This document shows positions 9,367-20,087 of a stretch of DNA of 53,831 nt, in pieces (the first letter of the stretch is position 1; every line of letters starts with the position of its first letter). A program made the position numbers and the translations under genes. The DNA lies in the NCBI GenBank assembly GCA_024636015.1, contig JAGXHU010000091.1, positions 1-53,831 on the forward strand. Reading direction: 5' to 3'. The stretch is from Halothiobacillus sp. (lineage in GTDB: Bacteria; Pseudomonadota; Gammaproteobacteria; Halothiobacillales; Halothiobacillaceae). The notes below the pieces were generated by a model that saw nothing but the letters and a program-made list of their open reading frames with translations, had not been told where the DNA came from and ran no database searches.

Positions 9367-10280
9367 TCGAGAAAGTCCCGCTGTCAGAGGAGACGGATCG
9401 GTATATCGAGGAATTCATTGCCGCGCTGTGGTTGGAAGAAGGACTGGCGCGTAACACGCAACTGGCCTATCGGACGGATCTGCGGCAGGCCGCTGCTCAA
9501 TTGATTAAAACAGGCGGGATCGAGTTGGCGACGGCTGGCCCCGAGCATCTGATGCGCTTGCTGGGTACGCGTCTGGGCGAGGGGCAATCCGCACGATCCG
9601 TGGCCCGGCTTCGTTCGGCCTTGAAACGTTTTTACGCCTGGCTGAAACGACAGGATGTCATCACGCAGGATCCGAGCACGGCACTTGCCGCGCCGCGCTT
9701 GCCGCGAACCTTGCCCGGATCGCTTTCCGAGGCGGAAGTGGAGCGGTTGCTGATGGCGCCCGATGTCGGTGAGCCCTTGGGGTTACGGGATCGGGCGATG
9801 CTTGAGCTTTTGTATGCCACGGGCCTGCGCGTTTCGGAACTGATTGGCCTGAGTTTCGGTCAGATCAATCTCGTGCAGGGGGTTGTTCGCGTTACCGGCA
9901 AAGGTAACAAGGAGCGATTGGTGCCGGTGGGGGATGAGGCGATCCTGTGGCTGGGGCGTTACCTGCAGACGGCGCGCCCGGCGCTGTTGGTTCGTCGCGA
10001 GTCGCCGCAAATCTTTGTGACGGAGCGCGGGGAGGGGATGACTCGGCAGGCGTTTTGGTACGTTATCAAGCGTCATGCGGCCCAGGCCGGGTTGACTCGG
10101 TTGCCTTCCCCGCACACTCTGCGCCATGCCTTTGCTACCCATTTGCTGAATCATGGTGCGGACTTGCGTGTGCTGCAGATGTTGCTCGGGCACTCGGATC
10201 TGTCGACGACACAGATCTATACGCATGTTGCAACCGCACGCCTGAAGGCACTGCATGTCAAACATCATCCTCGGGGATAA
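9363..10280 (+). CDS. xerD: Tyrosine recombinase XerD
   Basis: Site-specific recombinase that with XerC resolves chromosome dimers at dif under FtsK control. The 305-residue length is usual. The N-terminal SAM-like core-binding domain (residues 10-100) precedes the catalytic domain with all active-site residues: R156 (ATGLRVSEL), K180 (TGKGNKER), H251 and R254 (PHTLRHAFATHLL), H277 (LLGHSDLSTT) and nucleophile Y286 (QIYTHV). Its ATG overlaps the stop of the VWA gene, so its translation may depend on that gene. In many gammaproteobacteria xerD is followed by dsbC, as here. Confidence 0.95.
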   Translation: MIEKVPLSEETDRYIEEFIAALWLEEGLARNTQLAYRTDLRQAAAQLIKTGGIELATAGPEHLMRLLGTRLGEGQSARSVARLRSALKRFYAWLKRQDVITQDPSTALAAPRLPRTLPGSLSEAEVERLLMAPDVGEPLGLRDRAMLELLYATGLRVSELIGLSFGQINLVQGVVRVTGKGNKERLVPVGDEAILWLGRYLQTARPALLVRRESPQIFVTERGEGMTRQAFWYVIKRHAAQAGLTRLPSPHTLRHAFATHLLNHGADLRVLQMLLGHSDLSTTQIYTHVATARLKALHVKHHPRG

Positions 10281-10364
10281 GCGATAGTGGGATGCTTTCC
10301 CGAGGGTCCGCGATTTTTTTCCTGTTTTTCCTGTTTTTTTGGCTTTTATCGAGAGTGCAGTTTC

Positions 10365-11138
10365 ATGAAGTTTTCCCGTTCCCTGGTTCGTGCCGCCATT
10401 ACGGCTTCCGTCGTTGGCCTTTCCGTACAGATAGCCGTACAGACAGTCTGGGCCGATTCGTCTGCCGACGAGCAGGTCATTCGCAAGAACCTGACGCAAT
10501 ACATGCCTAATCTTCCCATCGATAGCGTGACACCGACACCGGTCAAAGGGATTTATCAGGTGCTTTCCAAAGGGCAGATTGCTTATGTGACGGCCGATGG
10601 CCGCTATCTTTTTGCCGGCAATTTGCTCGACCTGAAAGCGCAGGCCAACCTCACGGCGCGCGTGCGTAGTCTGCAGAATCTCGAACTGTTGAAAACGGTG
10701 CCGGCCGACCACAAGATGATCTACCCGGCCGAAGGTGTGAAGAAGAGCACGATCTGGGTCCTGACAGACCCCACCTGTCCGTTCTGCGAGAAGCTGCATG
10801 GCGAGATTCCCGCCCTGCAGAAGGCTGGAATCGAAGTTCAGACGATCCTGACCCCGCGCGATGGCAAGGGTTCGCAAGGCTACGTGGAGTCTTCGCAGAT
10901 CATGTGTGGTCATCAGCAGAAAGCGGATCTGAGCGCCGCTATGGCGCATCGGCCACTCGGTGGGCCGGCCTGCAAGAATGCGATGATTGATGCGAACATG
11001 CAGCTCGCGGATGAGCTGGGCATGACCGGTACCCCGTATATCATCATGCCGGATGGCAGCAGCGTGCCGGGATATCGCCCCGCCAGTGCTTTGATTCCCG
11101 AGATTGTTCAGGCTTCGACGGGTTCAGCGGGGCAGTAA
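10365..11138 (+). CDS. dsbC: Periplasmic thiol:disulfide interchange protein DsbC
   Basis: Protein disulfide isomerase of 258 residues. A cleavable signal peptide covers about residues 1-30 (basic start, hydrophobic core, VWA before the cut). An N-terminal dimerisation domain is followed by a thioredoxin fold with the active site C138-P-F-C141. The cis-proline is P224 in GTPYIIMPDG. C181 and C203 match the structural disulfide of E. coli DsbC. The dipeptide PF instead of the enteric GY is a variation. GAGAG precedes the ATG; upstream codons to a GTG at 10287 lack coding character and would bury the signal peptide. It lies 84 nt after xerD. Confidence 0.93.
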   Translation: MKFSRSLVRAAITASVVGLSVQIAVQTVWADSSADEQVIRKNLTQYMPNLPIDSVTPTPVKGIYQVLSKGQIAYVTADGRYLFAGNLLDLKAQANLTARVRSLQNLELLKTVPADHKMIYPAEGVKKSTIWVLTDPTCPFCEKLHGEIPALQKAGIEVQTILTPRDGKGSQGYVESSQIMCGHQQKADLSAAMAHRPLGGPACKNAMIDANMQLADELGMTGTPYIIMPDGSSVPGYRPASALIPEIVQASTGSAGQ

Positions 11139-11141
11139 ACG

Positions 11142-11181
11142 ACAACACACCCACAAGCAGTTTGCTCTGTGGGGGTGTTGT
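11142..11181. terminator. Hairpin between dsbC and bamD
   Basis: Long near-perfect stem, ACAACAC...CCCACA against TGTGGG...GTGTTGT with an interior bulge, located between convergent genes. Neither strand has a strong T-run after it, so it may stop transcription only partly or block RNA decay. Confidence 0.6.
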
Positions 11182-11205
11182 GAACCGCAGGATTGACGCG
11201 TTTGT

Positions 11206-12024
11206 TTAGCTTTTGGCTTCCGGGCGCTTGTTGGCATCAAGCGTGGCCTTGAGCACCTGTTCGGCATCGTTTGCTTCGGTGGTGAGCCCCAATTTGGTGT
11301 AGGCCTCAATCAGGATTTTCAGGGCGGGAATGGTGGCGCGCGAGCCGTTATAGTCGGTTAGCGCCGTTTGTGCCCGGTTAGCGGCAGCCAGCCATGCACC
11401 GCGCCGCATGTAGTATTTCGCAACATAGATTTCGTGTTCGGCCAGATAGTTGCGGATCTTGACGAGGCGCAGACTGGCATCGGTGGTGTACCGACTGTCG
11501 GGATAACGCTTCACCAGTTCGGCAAAGGCCTGGAAGGCATTCTTCAGGATGCTTTGGTCCCGATAGGCCAGATCGGGCTTGGCAATCCGGTTGAGAAGCG
11601 AGTCACCCCGATCCATGTTAGCCAGCCCTTTCAGGTAGAGTGCGTAGTCGACGCTCTTGCCTTGAGGATGAAGCTGGATGTACCGGTCGGCGGCGGCGAT
11701 GGCCGAATCGGGCTCATCGTATTTGTAGTAGGCGTAGGCGACTTCCAGCTGAGCCTGTTCGGTGTAGGCCCCGAACGGATAGCGACCCTCGAGGGTTTCG
11801 AACTTCTTGATGGCCGTGCCGTAGTCGGCTTCATGCATCGCTTGCGTGGCTTCGTCGTAGAGTTGGGCCGCAGAGATGGTCGGGTCAGACAGGTCGACCT
11901 TGTCCGAGTCATCCTTGGAAAACCAGGAACAACCGCTGAGCAGCGCGATACTGCCGGCAAGGACCAAGCCACTGATCAGTTTAGAGGTGCGGAACACTTG
12001 ATGCCAGTGGGTGTGGGCAGACAT
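11206..12024 (-). CDS. bamD: Outer membrane assembly lipoprotein BamD
   Basis: Component of the BAM complex that inserts beta-barrel proteins in the outer membrane. The protein of 272 residues starts with a signal sequence ending in a lipobox (LLSGC, lipidated C32). Tetratricopeptide-type repeats follow: AQLYDEATQAMHEADYGTA, AYAYYKYDEPDSAIAAADRYI, AFAELVKRYPDSRY and YYMRRGAWLAAANRA. The ATG at 12024 has CAGGAT upstream; codons further upstream lack a signal sequence and are ignored. It is transcribed alone and is divergent from rluD, the order often found in gammaproteobacteria. Confidence 0.95.
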   Translation of the reverse strand: MSAHTHWHQVFRTSKLISGLVLAGSIALLSGCSWFSKDDSDKVDLSDPTISAAQLYDEATQAMHEADYGTAIKKFETLEGRYPFGAYTEQAQLEVAYAYYKYDEPDSAIAAADRYIQLHPQGKSVDYALYLKGLANMDRGDSLLNRIAKPDLAYRDQSILKNAFQAFAELVKRYPDSRYTTDASLRLVKIRNYLAEHEIYVAKYYMRRGAWLAAANRAQTALTDYNGSRATIPALKILIEAYTKLGLTTEANDAEQVLKATLDANKRPEAKS

Positions 12025-12206
12025 ACTGAATGGAAATCCTGAAATAAAAATAGGCGAACGTATAGAATTCGAGCGCCTTATGTTCGCAGATTCAAACCGA
12101 TAAACCAAGCGATAAACCGAACAATAAAAAGCTGGGTTATTTTCATTTTTTGGCGAGCCCCGCGTGCATTTGTTGAGCACGGGGGCGATTTACTTTTGGA
12201 CACGAT

Positions 12207-13226
12207 ATGCACCTTGAAGAAACCCTGATTATTCCGGATCACTGCGCCGGTCAGCGACTCGATCAGGCCCTGGCACAATGCTGGCCGGATTTTTCGCGCA
12301 GCCGGATTCAGGGCTGGATCAAATCCGGTGACATTTTGGTCGATGGTATCGCGGCGCGTACCCGTGCCCAGGTGCTGGGTGGCGAGACGGTCGCTCTGTT
12401 GGCCGAGGTGGAGGAAGAGGTGTCCGCCGAACCTCAGGATATTCCCCTGGATATTCTGTACGAGGATGATGCCATCATCGTGCTGAACAAATCGCCGGAT
12501 ATCGTGGTGCATCCGGCGGTGGGTAACCCCGATGGCACGTTGGTCAATGCCCTGCTGTTTCACGACCCGTCATTGGTATCCGTGCCTCGCGCCGGGATCG
12601 TGCATCGTTTGGACAAACAAACCTCCGGCGTGATGGTAGTCGCCAAGACATTGGGCGCGCACAGGGTCCTGGTGGCGAATCTGGCCGCCCGCAAGATTCG
12701 ACGTGAATACGATACGGTCGTCATGGGGCATGTGGTGGCGGGTGGTACCGTGGATAAACCCATCGGGCGGCATCCGCGTGATCGGCAGCGGCAAGCGGTG
12801 ACGACGATGGGGAAACCCGCCGTGACGCATTATCGGGTTCTACAGCAGTTCGGCGAGCAAACCTGGTTACGGGTCCAGCTGGAAACCGGTCGAACGCACC
12901 AGATCCGCGTACACATGGCGCATGTTCGGTATCCGGTTATTGGCGACCCGGTTTATGGTGGCCGCCCGCGTCTGCCGCATCGGGCCTCGACCGCACTGAT
13001 TGACATCCTGAGGCATTTCGAACGTCAGGCGCTGCATGCCCGCTTCCTGACATTGGCGCATCCGGTGACGGGCGAGGTGATGCGTTTCGAGGCACCGCTG
13101 CCCGACGACATGCTTGAATTGCTGGAGTTGTTGACCGAACATCGGGACCGGATGACGTATCGACCTGCGCCCAGTGATCCGGATCCCGACGAGGCTGAGG
13201 TCATTTATGTCCGAGACGAGAACTGA
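12207..13226 (+). CDS. rluD: 23S rRNA pseudouridine synthase RluD
   Basis: Makes pseudouridines in helix 69 of 23S rRNA (1911/1915/1917 in E. coli). It has 339 residues: an S4 RNA-binding domain (about 15-60), then the RsuA/RluD catalytic core with HRLDKQTSG containing the catalytic D136, GRTHQIRVH and the IGDPVYGG motif. RluD is preferred over RluC/RluA because of its bamD-divergent position and the pgeF gene downstream, the same neighbours as in E. coli. It overlaps pgeF by 20 nt. Confidence 0.93.
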   Translation: MHLEETLIIPDHCAGQRLDQALAQCWPDFSRSRIQGWIKSGDILVDGIAARTRAQVLGGETVALLAEVEEEVSAEPQDIPLDILYEDDAIIVLNKSPDIVVHPAVGNPDGTLVNALLFHDPSLVSVPRAGIVHRLDKQTSGVMVVAKTLGAHRVLVANLAARKIRREYDTVVMGHVVAGGTVDKPIGRHPRDRQRQAVTTMGKPAVTHYRVLQQFGEQTWLRVQLETGRTHQIRVHMAHVRYPVIGDPVYGGRPRLPHRASTALIDILRHFERQALHARFLTLAHPVTGEVMRFEAPLPDDMLELLELLTEHRDRMTYRPAPSDPDPDEAEVIYVRDEN

Positions 13227-13983
13227 TCCCGTTCTGATTCGGGCCGACTGGCCCGCCCCGCCCGGCGTGCATGCGGTGGTGACCACGCGACTTGGGGGGA
13301 TTAGCGCGTCGCCCTTCGATCAGTTGAATCTGGCCACCCACGTTGGGGATGATCCGGCAGCGGTGACTGCCAACAGGGCCCGACTGAAAACCCAGGCGGG
13401 CCTGCCGTCGGAACCGCGCTGGCTGAATCAGGTGCATGGCGTCATTGTCGCCGATGGCGTGGGCCCGGAAAGGCTGCCGGATGCGGACGCGGGTTATACC
13501 GATCAGGCACAGGTCGTACTTAGTGTGCTGACGGCGGATTGCCTGTCGGTGGTTTTTTGCAGTCGCGACGGCCGGGAGCTTGCTGTAGCCCATGCCGGTT
13601 GGCGCGGACTGGCTGCGGGTGTTCTGGCGGCGACCATCGCGCGGTTTAACGCCGCCCCTGCCGAGATGATGGCCTGGATAGGTCCGGCGATCGGTCCCCA
13701 GGCCTTCGAAGTGGGTGGTGAGGTGCGGTCGGCCTTTGTCGATGCGTATGCCGAAGACGCGGCGGGTTTTAGCCCGAGCATCCATCCCGGTAAATATCAG
13801 GCAAACCTCTTTATTTTGGCGCAGATGAGCATGCAACGTGCCGGGATCCGGCATATTTTCGGCGGCGGGCTCTGCACGTTCAGTGATCCGCAGCGGTTTT
13901 ATTCCTTCCGTCGGGATGCGGGTCGTACAGGCCGAATGGCGACCCTCGCCTGGCGATCGGGTGACACGATCTGTTCTGGGTAA
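13207..13983 (+). CDS. pgeF: Purine nucleoside phosphorylase / laccase-domain protein PgeF (YfiH)
   Basis: Multicopper-oxidase-like YfiH family protein of 258 residues. E. coli YfiH corrects misincorporated L-Ser in peptidoglycan precursors, and relatives cleave purine nucleosides. The zinc/copper ligand region is clear: DCLSVVFCSRDG, then AVAHAGWRGLAAGV, with YSFRRDAGRTGRMA at the C-terminus. The start at 13207 has GAGGT six bases upstream, inside the end of rluD. An earlier in-frame start at 13174 would deepen the overlap and has no support. It is co-transcribed with rluD. Confidence 0.92.
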   Translation: MSETRTDPVLIRADWPAPPGVHAVVTTRLGGISASPFDQLNLATHVGDDPAAVTANRARLKTQAGLPSEPRWLNQVHGVIVADGVGPERLPDADAGYTDQAQVVLSVLTADCLSVVFCSRDGRELAVAHAGWRGLAAGVLAATIARFNAAPAEMMAWIGPAIGPQAFEVGGEVRSAFVDAYAEDAAGFSPSIHPGKYQANLFILAQMSMQRAGIRHIFGGGLCTFSDPQRFYSFRRDAGRTGRMATLAWRSGDTICSG

Positions 13984-14018
13984 GTGGCGCGTAGAGAAAT
14001 TACGATTACGAGGAGAAC

Positions 14019-14561
14019 ATGGTTATGTCAGAGAATATGCAAGAAAAATGGTTGATTTTGACTCTGGTCGGTGCGGACCAGCCTGGGATTGTGGCTAATC
14101 TGACCCGGATTTTATTTGGTGCTGGCGCTGAACTGGGCGAAGCCGCCATGCTCCGGCTGGGAAATCAATTCGCCATTATGCTGATGGTCCGTGCGGCAGG
14201 ATCGCCGGAAACGGTGATGGGCCTGCTCGAATCGGTACGTGCCCAGTTCGACCTCAAGCTGCACATCGACGAAACCGATGCCGCATTGCATGAGAAGCGC
14301 GAACCGGATGTGCTGGTGACGGTGCATGGCGCAGACCGGGCGGGGATTGTGGCCGACGTGGCCGGTGCCTTGGTCGAGGCCGGGTTCAATATTTTGGACC
14401 TGCGTTCGGATGTGGGTGGTTCGACTACGTCTCCGATCTACATTATGCAGATTGAGGGAGAGGCTCGGCAGGGACTCGATAAGATCGAACAGGCCGTATC
14501 GTCCCTGAATCAGCAGGGGCTTTCGGTTCGGGCCGTGCCCCTCGATACGGTGCGGGGTTAA
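14019..14561 (+). CDS. GcvR-like double ACT-domain protein
   Basis: Protein of 180 residues made of two ACT domains: ILTLVGADQPGIVANLTRIL (about 12-31) and VLVTVHGADRAGIVADVAGALVEAGFNI (about 99-126). This is the architecture of GcvR, the glycine cleavage repressor that binds GcvA and senses glycine. No gcv gene is nearby, so the target is unproven. AGGAG eight bases before the ATG gives a firm start. It sits 35 nt after pgeF and two bases before def, in one apparent operon. Confidence 0.82.
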   Translation: MVMSENMQEKWLILTLVGADQPGIVANLTRILFGAGAELGEAAMLRLGNQFAIMLMVRAAGSPETVMGLLESVRAQFDLKLHIDETDAALHEKREPDVLVTVHGADRAGIVADVAGALVEAGFNILDLRSDVGGSTTSPIYIMQIEGEARQGLDKIEQAVSSLNQQGLSVRAVPLDTVRG

Positions 14562-14563
14562 GC

Positions 14564-15061
14564 GTGGCGGCCCTGGATATTCTCACCTACCCCGATGAGC
14601 GGTTGAAAACCACCTGCGACGCCGTGGACCAGTTCGATGCAGCCCTGCGCGAATTCATTGAACACCTGCAGGAGACTTGCTCGGGCGGGCCGGGCGCCGT
14701 GGGGATTGCCGCCCCCCAGGTGGGTGACTTGCGGCGCATCTGCATTGTGGATGCGACCCGCGCCAAACGACCGGTCGATAACCATGGTCCGTTGGTTCTG
14801 ATTAATCCGGAAATCACGGCTTGGGATGGGTTCGCTGTAGGGCGGGAAGGGTGTTTGTCGGTGCCGGACTATACCGGCAAGGTGATCCGCGCCGAGCGCA
14901 TCGAGCTGAAAGCGCAGGATCCGTTCGGCAAATCACTGCGTTTCACGATGCACGGATTCGAGGCGCGGATTGCGCAGCATGAGGTCGACCATCTCGACGG
15001 CATCCTTTTTCTGGATCGCTTGGTCAGTCGTCATGCCGATCTGCAATTACGCAAAAAATAA
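14564..15061 (+). CDS. def: Peptide deformylase
   Basis: Removes the formyl group from nascent N-terminal formyl-methionine. The 165 residues contain all three motifs: GAVGIAAPQVG (44-54), EGCLSVP with metal ligand C97, and HEVDHLDG with H139, E140 and H143. Starts with GTG two bases after the preceding stop, so reinitiation is likely. No fmt gene follows, unlike the common def-fmt order, so this may be one of two deformylases in the genome. An inverted repeat lies 28 nt downstream. Confidence 0.94.
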   Translation: MAALDILTYPDERLKTTCDAVDQFDAALREFIEHLQETCSGGPGAVGIAAPQVGDLRRICIVDATRAKRPVDNHGPLVLINPEITAWDGFAVGREGCLSVPDYTGKVIRAERIELKAQDPFGKSLRFTMHGFEARIAQHEVDHLDGILFLDRLVSRHADLQLRKK

Positions 15062-15088
15062 GGAAATGATCGTGCGCTGAAAGATTCT

Positions 15089-15115
15089 TGACACGAAATC
15101 AACATGGTCGTGTCA
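15089..15115. repeat. Perfect 8-bp inverted repeat downstream of def
   Basis: TGACACGA (15089-15096) and TCGTGTCA (15108-15115) are separated by 11 nt. A TTGACA hexamer overlaps the left arm. No T-tract follows, so an operator over the promoter of the next gene is as likely as a weak terminator. Confidence 0.55.
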
Positions 15116-15165
15116 CTTGTTTGAGGCATAAATGTCACTGGTGAATCCATCGGAGTGACCATCCC

Positions 15166-16017
15166 ATGCCGCAAGCCAATCAGCCGTTCATTTATCGCAG
15201 CATTTTTATTTCCGATGTGCATCTGGGGACCAAGGATGCGCGGGCGGAATATCTATTGGATTTTCTCGCCCATGTCCGTTGCGAGTATCTCTTTCTCGAT
15301 GGCGACGTGTTCGATATCTGGAAAATGAAAACCAGTCGCTGGCACTGGCCCCTGCTCAATACCCAGTTGTTGCAGAAGTTCATGGAATTGGCCTCGGCCG
15401 GTACGCGGGTGATCTACGTGCCGGGCAATCACGACGAATTTTTCCGCGATTATCTCGGGTCGGAAATCGGTGGCGTTCAGATCCACCGCGAGTACCTGCA
15501 TACCCTGGCCGATGGGCGTAAAGCGCTGATTTTGCACGGAGACGAATTCGATAGCGTGGTTCGTCACAGCCGGTTGCTCAAATGGATCGGCAACGCGGGG
15601 TATGAGGTGCTGATGTGGGCCAATCGGGCCAGCTTCCGGGTGCGGCGTTGGCTGGGCAAGGGCTACTGGTCGCTGTCGCTGGCCATCAAGCAGCAGGTGC
15701 CGAATGCGCGGATCTATATCGAGAAATTCGAACAGGCAGCCATCCGGCATGCCCGCGCGCATCAGGTCGATGTGATCGTCTGCGGGCACATCCATCATGC
15801 CAATCTGCGTGAAGAGCAGGGTGTGACCTATGCCAATTCCGGGGATTGGGTTGAGCACTGCACGGCGATTGTCGAGCACATGAGTGGTCAGCTCGAACTT
15901 GTGAACTGGGTCAAGGAAAGTGCGGAGCGTCTGGACGGGCGTCTTCGTCTGGATGCGCCTGTTGTGCCGGCACCCGTTTTGGATCAACCGGTGAGCGCCA
16001 AATCCGCCCATTCTTGA
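15166..16017 (+). CDS. UDP-2,3-diacylglucosamine diphosphatase-family phosphoesterase (LpxH-like)
   Basis: Calcineurin-like metallophosphoesterase of 283 residues. The metal-binding set is complete: DVHLG (D17, H19), DGDVFDIW (D47), GNHD (N88, H89), HGDEFD (H124) and GHIHHAN (H208, H210), followed by NSGDWVEHCTA. This is the LpxH layout, which makes lipid X in lipid A synthesis. It is about 40 residues longer than classical LpxH, and many genomes carry a second paralogue of uncertain substrate, so I do not assign the symbol. GGAGTGA gives the start. It appears to be transcribed alone. Confidence 0.82.
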   Translation: MPQANQPFIYRSIFISDVHLGTKDARAEYLLDFLAHVRCEYLFLDGDVFDIWKMKTSRWHWPLLNTQLLQKFMELASAGTRVIYVPGNHDEFFRDYLGSEIGGVQIHREYLHTLADGRKALILHGDEFDSVVRHSRLLKWIGNAGYEVLMWANRASFRVRRWLGKGYWSLSLAIKQQVPNARIYIEKFEQAAIRHARAHQVDVIVCGHIHHANLREEQGVTYANSGDWVEHCTAIVEHMSGQLELVNWVKESAERLDGRLRLDAPVVPAPVLDQPVSAKSAHS

Positions 16018-16084
16018 TGGGCCAAGATCAGACGTTGTGGCGTGGGTGAGTTACCATCCAGCCCATAAGCCTTCTCTAACTAAC

Positions 16085-16486
16085 CTAGGCCGCAGTTCGG
16101 TCGCGTAATGCGTTGATCCATTCCGTCATGATGAGGGCCGGGGCGGGCATGGGGGGCTCCATGAAATTGATGACAAACCGGTCATCGAATTCCGTGACGC
16201 CGATTGAACGCGGGCGTACGGCCATCACCTGTGGGTTTGGCAGCTTCAGGCCAAAGCAAAACACAATATTCTGGGCGGCACGAATGTCCGGGGCAATTTC
16301 GCCGCCCGGCAGTTGGGCTGTGTGATCGTAATGATCAAACAGACCGATGAAGGCTGCCGTCGGGTCAGTCTCGATGACCTTTTTTAGCCGAGCCATGATT
16401 TCCTCGGTGCTTGCAGCGGTCGTCTCGCTTTTGGCAATCTCCGTCTCGTACACGGGGTAGGTTTCGTTGAAGCTGGTCTGATGCAT
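16085..16486 (-). CDS. Conserved hypothetical protein
   Basis: Soluble protein of 133 residues with no signal peptide or membrane segment, and no family that I recognise. It has an acidic N-terminal helix, a FIGLFDHYDHTAQLPGG stretch, a NIVFCFGLKLPNPQVMAVRP segment and a Pro/Met-rich FMEPPMPAPALIMTEW near the end. CGGAG precedes the ATG, and base composition matches the neighbours, so I think it is real. It is monocistronic, convergent to the LpxH-like gene and divergent from clpB. Confidence 0.65.
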   Translation of the reverse strand: MHQTSFNETYPVYETEIAKSETTAASTEEIMARLKKVIETDPTAAFIGLFDHYDHTAQLPGGEIAPDIRAAQNIVFCFGLKLPNPQVMAVRPRSIGVTEFDDRFVINFMEPPMPAPALIMTEWINALRDRTAA

Positions 16487-16550
16487 CGGGAACTCCGGAC
16501 GTGTGTCTGCTCATTGTTATTGTCGAGCTATTTTAAACGTGCCTGCTAAT

Positions 16551-16571
16551 GATTTATTCGGAAAATAAATC
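16551..16571. repeat. AT-rich 7-bp inverted repeat between the hypothetical gene and clpB
   Basis: GATTTAT (16551-16557) and ATAAATC (16565-16571) with a 7-nt spacer, in the divergent promoter region. Could be an operator for the minus-strand gene or chance in an AT-rich stretch. Confidence 0.4.
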
Positions 16572-16643
16572 AAGGCGGGTATTTATAGATGCTGTTCGCT
16601 TTTGACGCGAGGAATTTTTCATTGTAAGGAACAGGGTTTTTGG

Positions 16644-16671
16644 CTTGAATTCACTCATATCGGCGCCATAT
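16644..16671 (+). promoter_or_regulatory. Sigma-32 (heat-shock) promoter of clpB
   Basis: CTTGAAT at 16644-16650 and CGCCATAT at 16664-16671 with a 13-bp spacer. Against CTTGAAA - 13 to 15 bp - CCCCATNT this is one mismatch in each box. No good sigma-70 pair was seen nearby. Heat-shock control of clpB is well established in gammaproteobacteria. Confidence 0.75.
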
Positions 16672-16707
16672 CTGCGAGATGCTTAACGAATAACCAGGGG
16701 TTGCCTC

Positions 16708-19302
<2,595 letters not shown>

Positions 19303-19385
19303 GCCATCTACATGTCGGGTGGATGAGGCACCTCGTGTGCGCTGTCCGTTTTCACGAAGATGGTTTTTACGAATTAGTGGCGCTG

Positions 19386-19432
19386 AAGGCAATCTCCGAT
19401 CAATCCTTGGTCGGGGGCTGCCTTTGTTTTTT
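19386..19432 (+). terminator. clpB terminator
   Basis: AAGGCA/TGCCTT outer stem with an interior CTCCGA...TCGGGGG pairing, followed by TGTTTTTT. Located about 85 nt after the clpB stop and facing the convergent nsrR gene. Confidence 0.75.
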
Positions 19433-19470
19433 CCAGAGCCCTTAAATCATCGCCGTCATAGAGTTTTCGA

Positions 19471-19956
19471 TTATCCTCGGCGATTCATTTGCCTGATTTC
19501 TTGAATCAGTTGCGGCTGCGGCTTTTTGATCGTACCGACCATGTCGGCCAAGGTTTGGCGATCCAACACGGACAAGAAAGCCTGCAAGGCCTCGTGGAGC
19601 GTCCATTCCAACTGACAATTGCCCTGGATTGGGCAGGTATTTTCGGGTGAAAAGCAGGCAGCCATCTGCCAGCTGCCTTCCATCACGCGCACGACCTGTC
19701 CGACATTGATGGCCAGACCGTCCGGGCCCAGTCGGAGCCCGCCCCCGCGCCCGCGCTGAGCATGCACGAATCCCTGCTCGGTCAGGCGTGTGACGATCTT
19801 CATCAAGTGGTTGTGGGAGATTCGATAGAAGTCTGCGATTTCACGGATGGTGACCAGACGCGGCGCCAAATCGGGGTCTTTTTCGGCGCGCTGAGTCTCG
19901 CGTGCCAGAAGAATGAGTACCCGCAGGGCATAGTCGGTTTGTTGATTAAGTTGCAT
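19471..19956 (-). CDS. nsrR: Rrf2-family nitric-oxide-sensing repressor NsrR
   Basis: Winged-helix Rrf2 repressor of 161 residues. The N-terminal MQLNQQTDYALRVLI and the recognition region with ISHNHLMKIVTRL and RGRGGGLRLG match NsrR. Three cysteines C101-x6-C108-x5-C114 (ACFSPENTCPIQGNC) would hold the NO-sensitive iron-sulfur cluster. IscR differs in cysteine spacing and context. It diverges from a hemerythrin-nnrS operon that has an NsrR-like operator, which supports the call. No clear ribosome site precedes the ATG. Confidence 0.85.
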   Translation of the reverse strand: MQLNQQTDYALRVLILLARETQRAEKDPDLAPRLVTIREIADFYRISHNHLMKIVTRLTEQGFVHAQRGRGGGLRLGPDGLAINVGQVVRVMEGSWQMAACFSPENTCPIQGNCQLEWTLHEALQAFLSVLDRQTLADMVGTIKKPQPQLIQEIRQMNRRG

Positions 19957-20029
19957 GAGGTTGCTGATTCCGTTTTTTATGCAGGGCAGGGCGAGTCTTG
20001 TTTCGGGAAGCGGACCTTTGTGTTGATGC

Positions 20030-20044
20030 CAATCTAGCAGATTG
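20030..20044. repeat. 6-bp inverted repeat in the nsrR-hemerythrin intergenic region
   Basis: CAATCT-AGC-AGATTG, a perfect dyad of six bases per arm, 74 nt upstream of the nsrR start. Possible second regulator site. Confidence 0.35.
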
Positions 20045-20058
20045 TTCGGAGATTAGTC

Positions 20059-20087
20059 TTGGTGGTCTAGAAAGAGGTATGTAATAT
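20059..20087 (+). promoter_or_regulatory. Promoter of the hemerythrin-nnrS operon
   Basis: TTGGTG (20059-20064) and TAATAT (20082-20087) with a 17-bp spacer. The -10 lies inside the predicted NsrR operator, the arrangement expected for repression by occlusion. Confidence 0.55.

Noticed and set aside
10311..10346. T-rich run after xerD as a terminator
   Set aside because: The T-tracts are not preceded by a convincing hairpin; the region may simply be the dsbC leader.
9783..10949. 388-codon open frame antisense to xerD and dsbC
   Set aside because: It mirrors two well-identified genes, its translation has no recognisable domain, and such long antisense frames are expected at this GC content.
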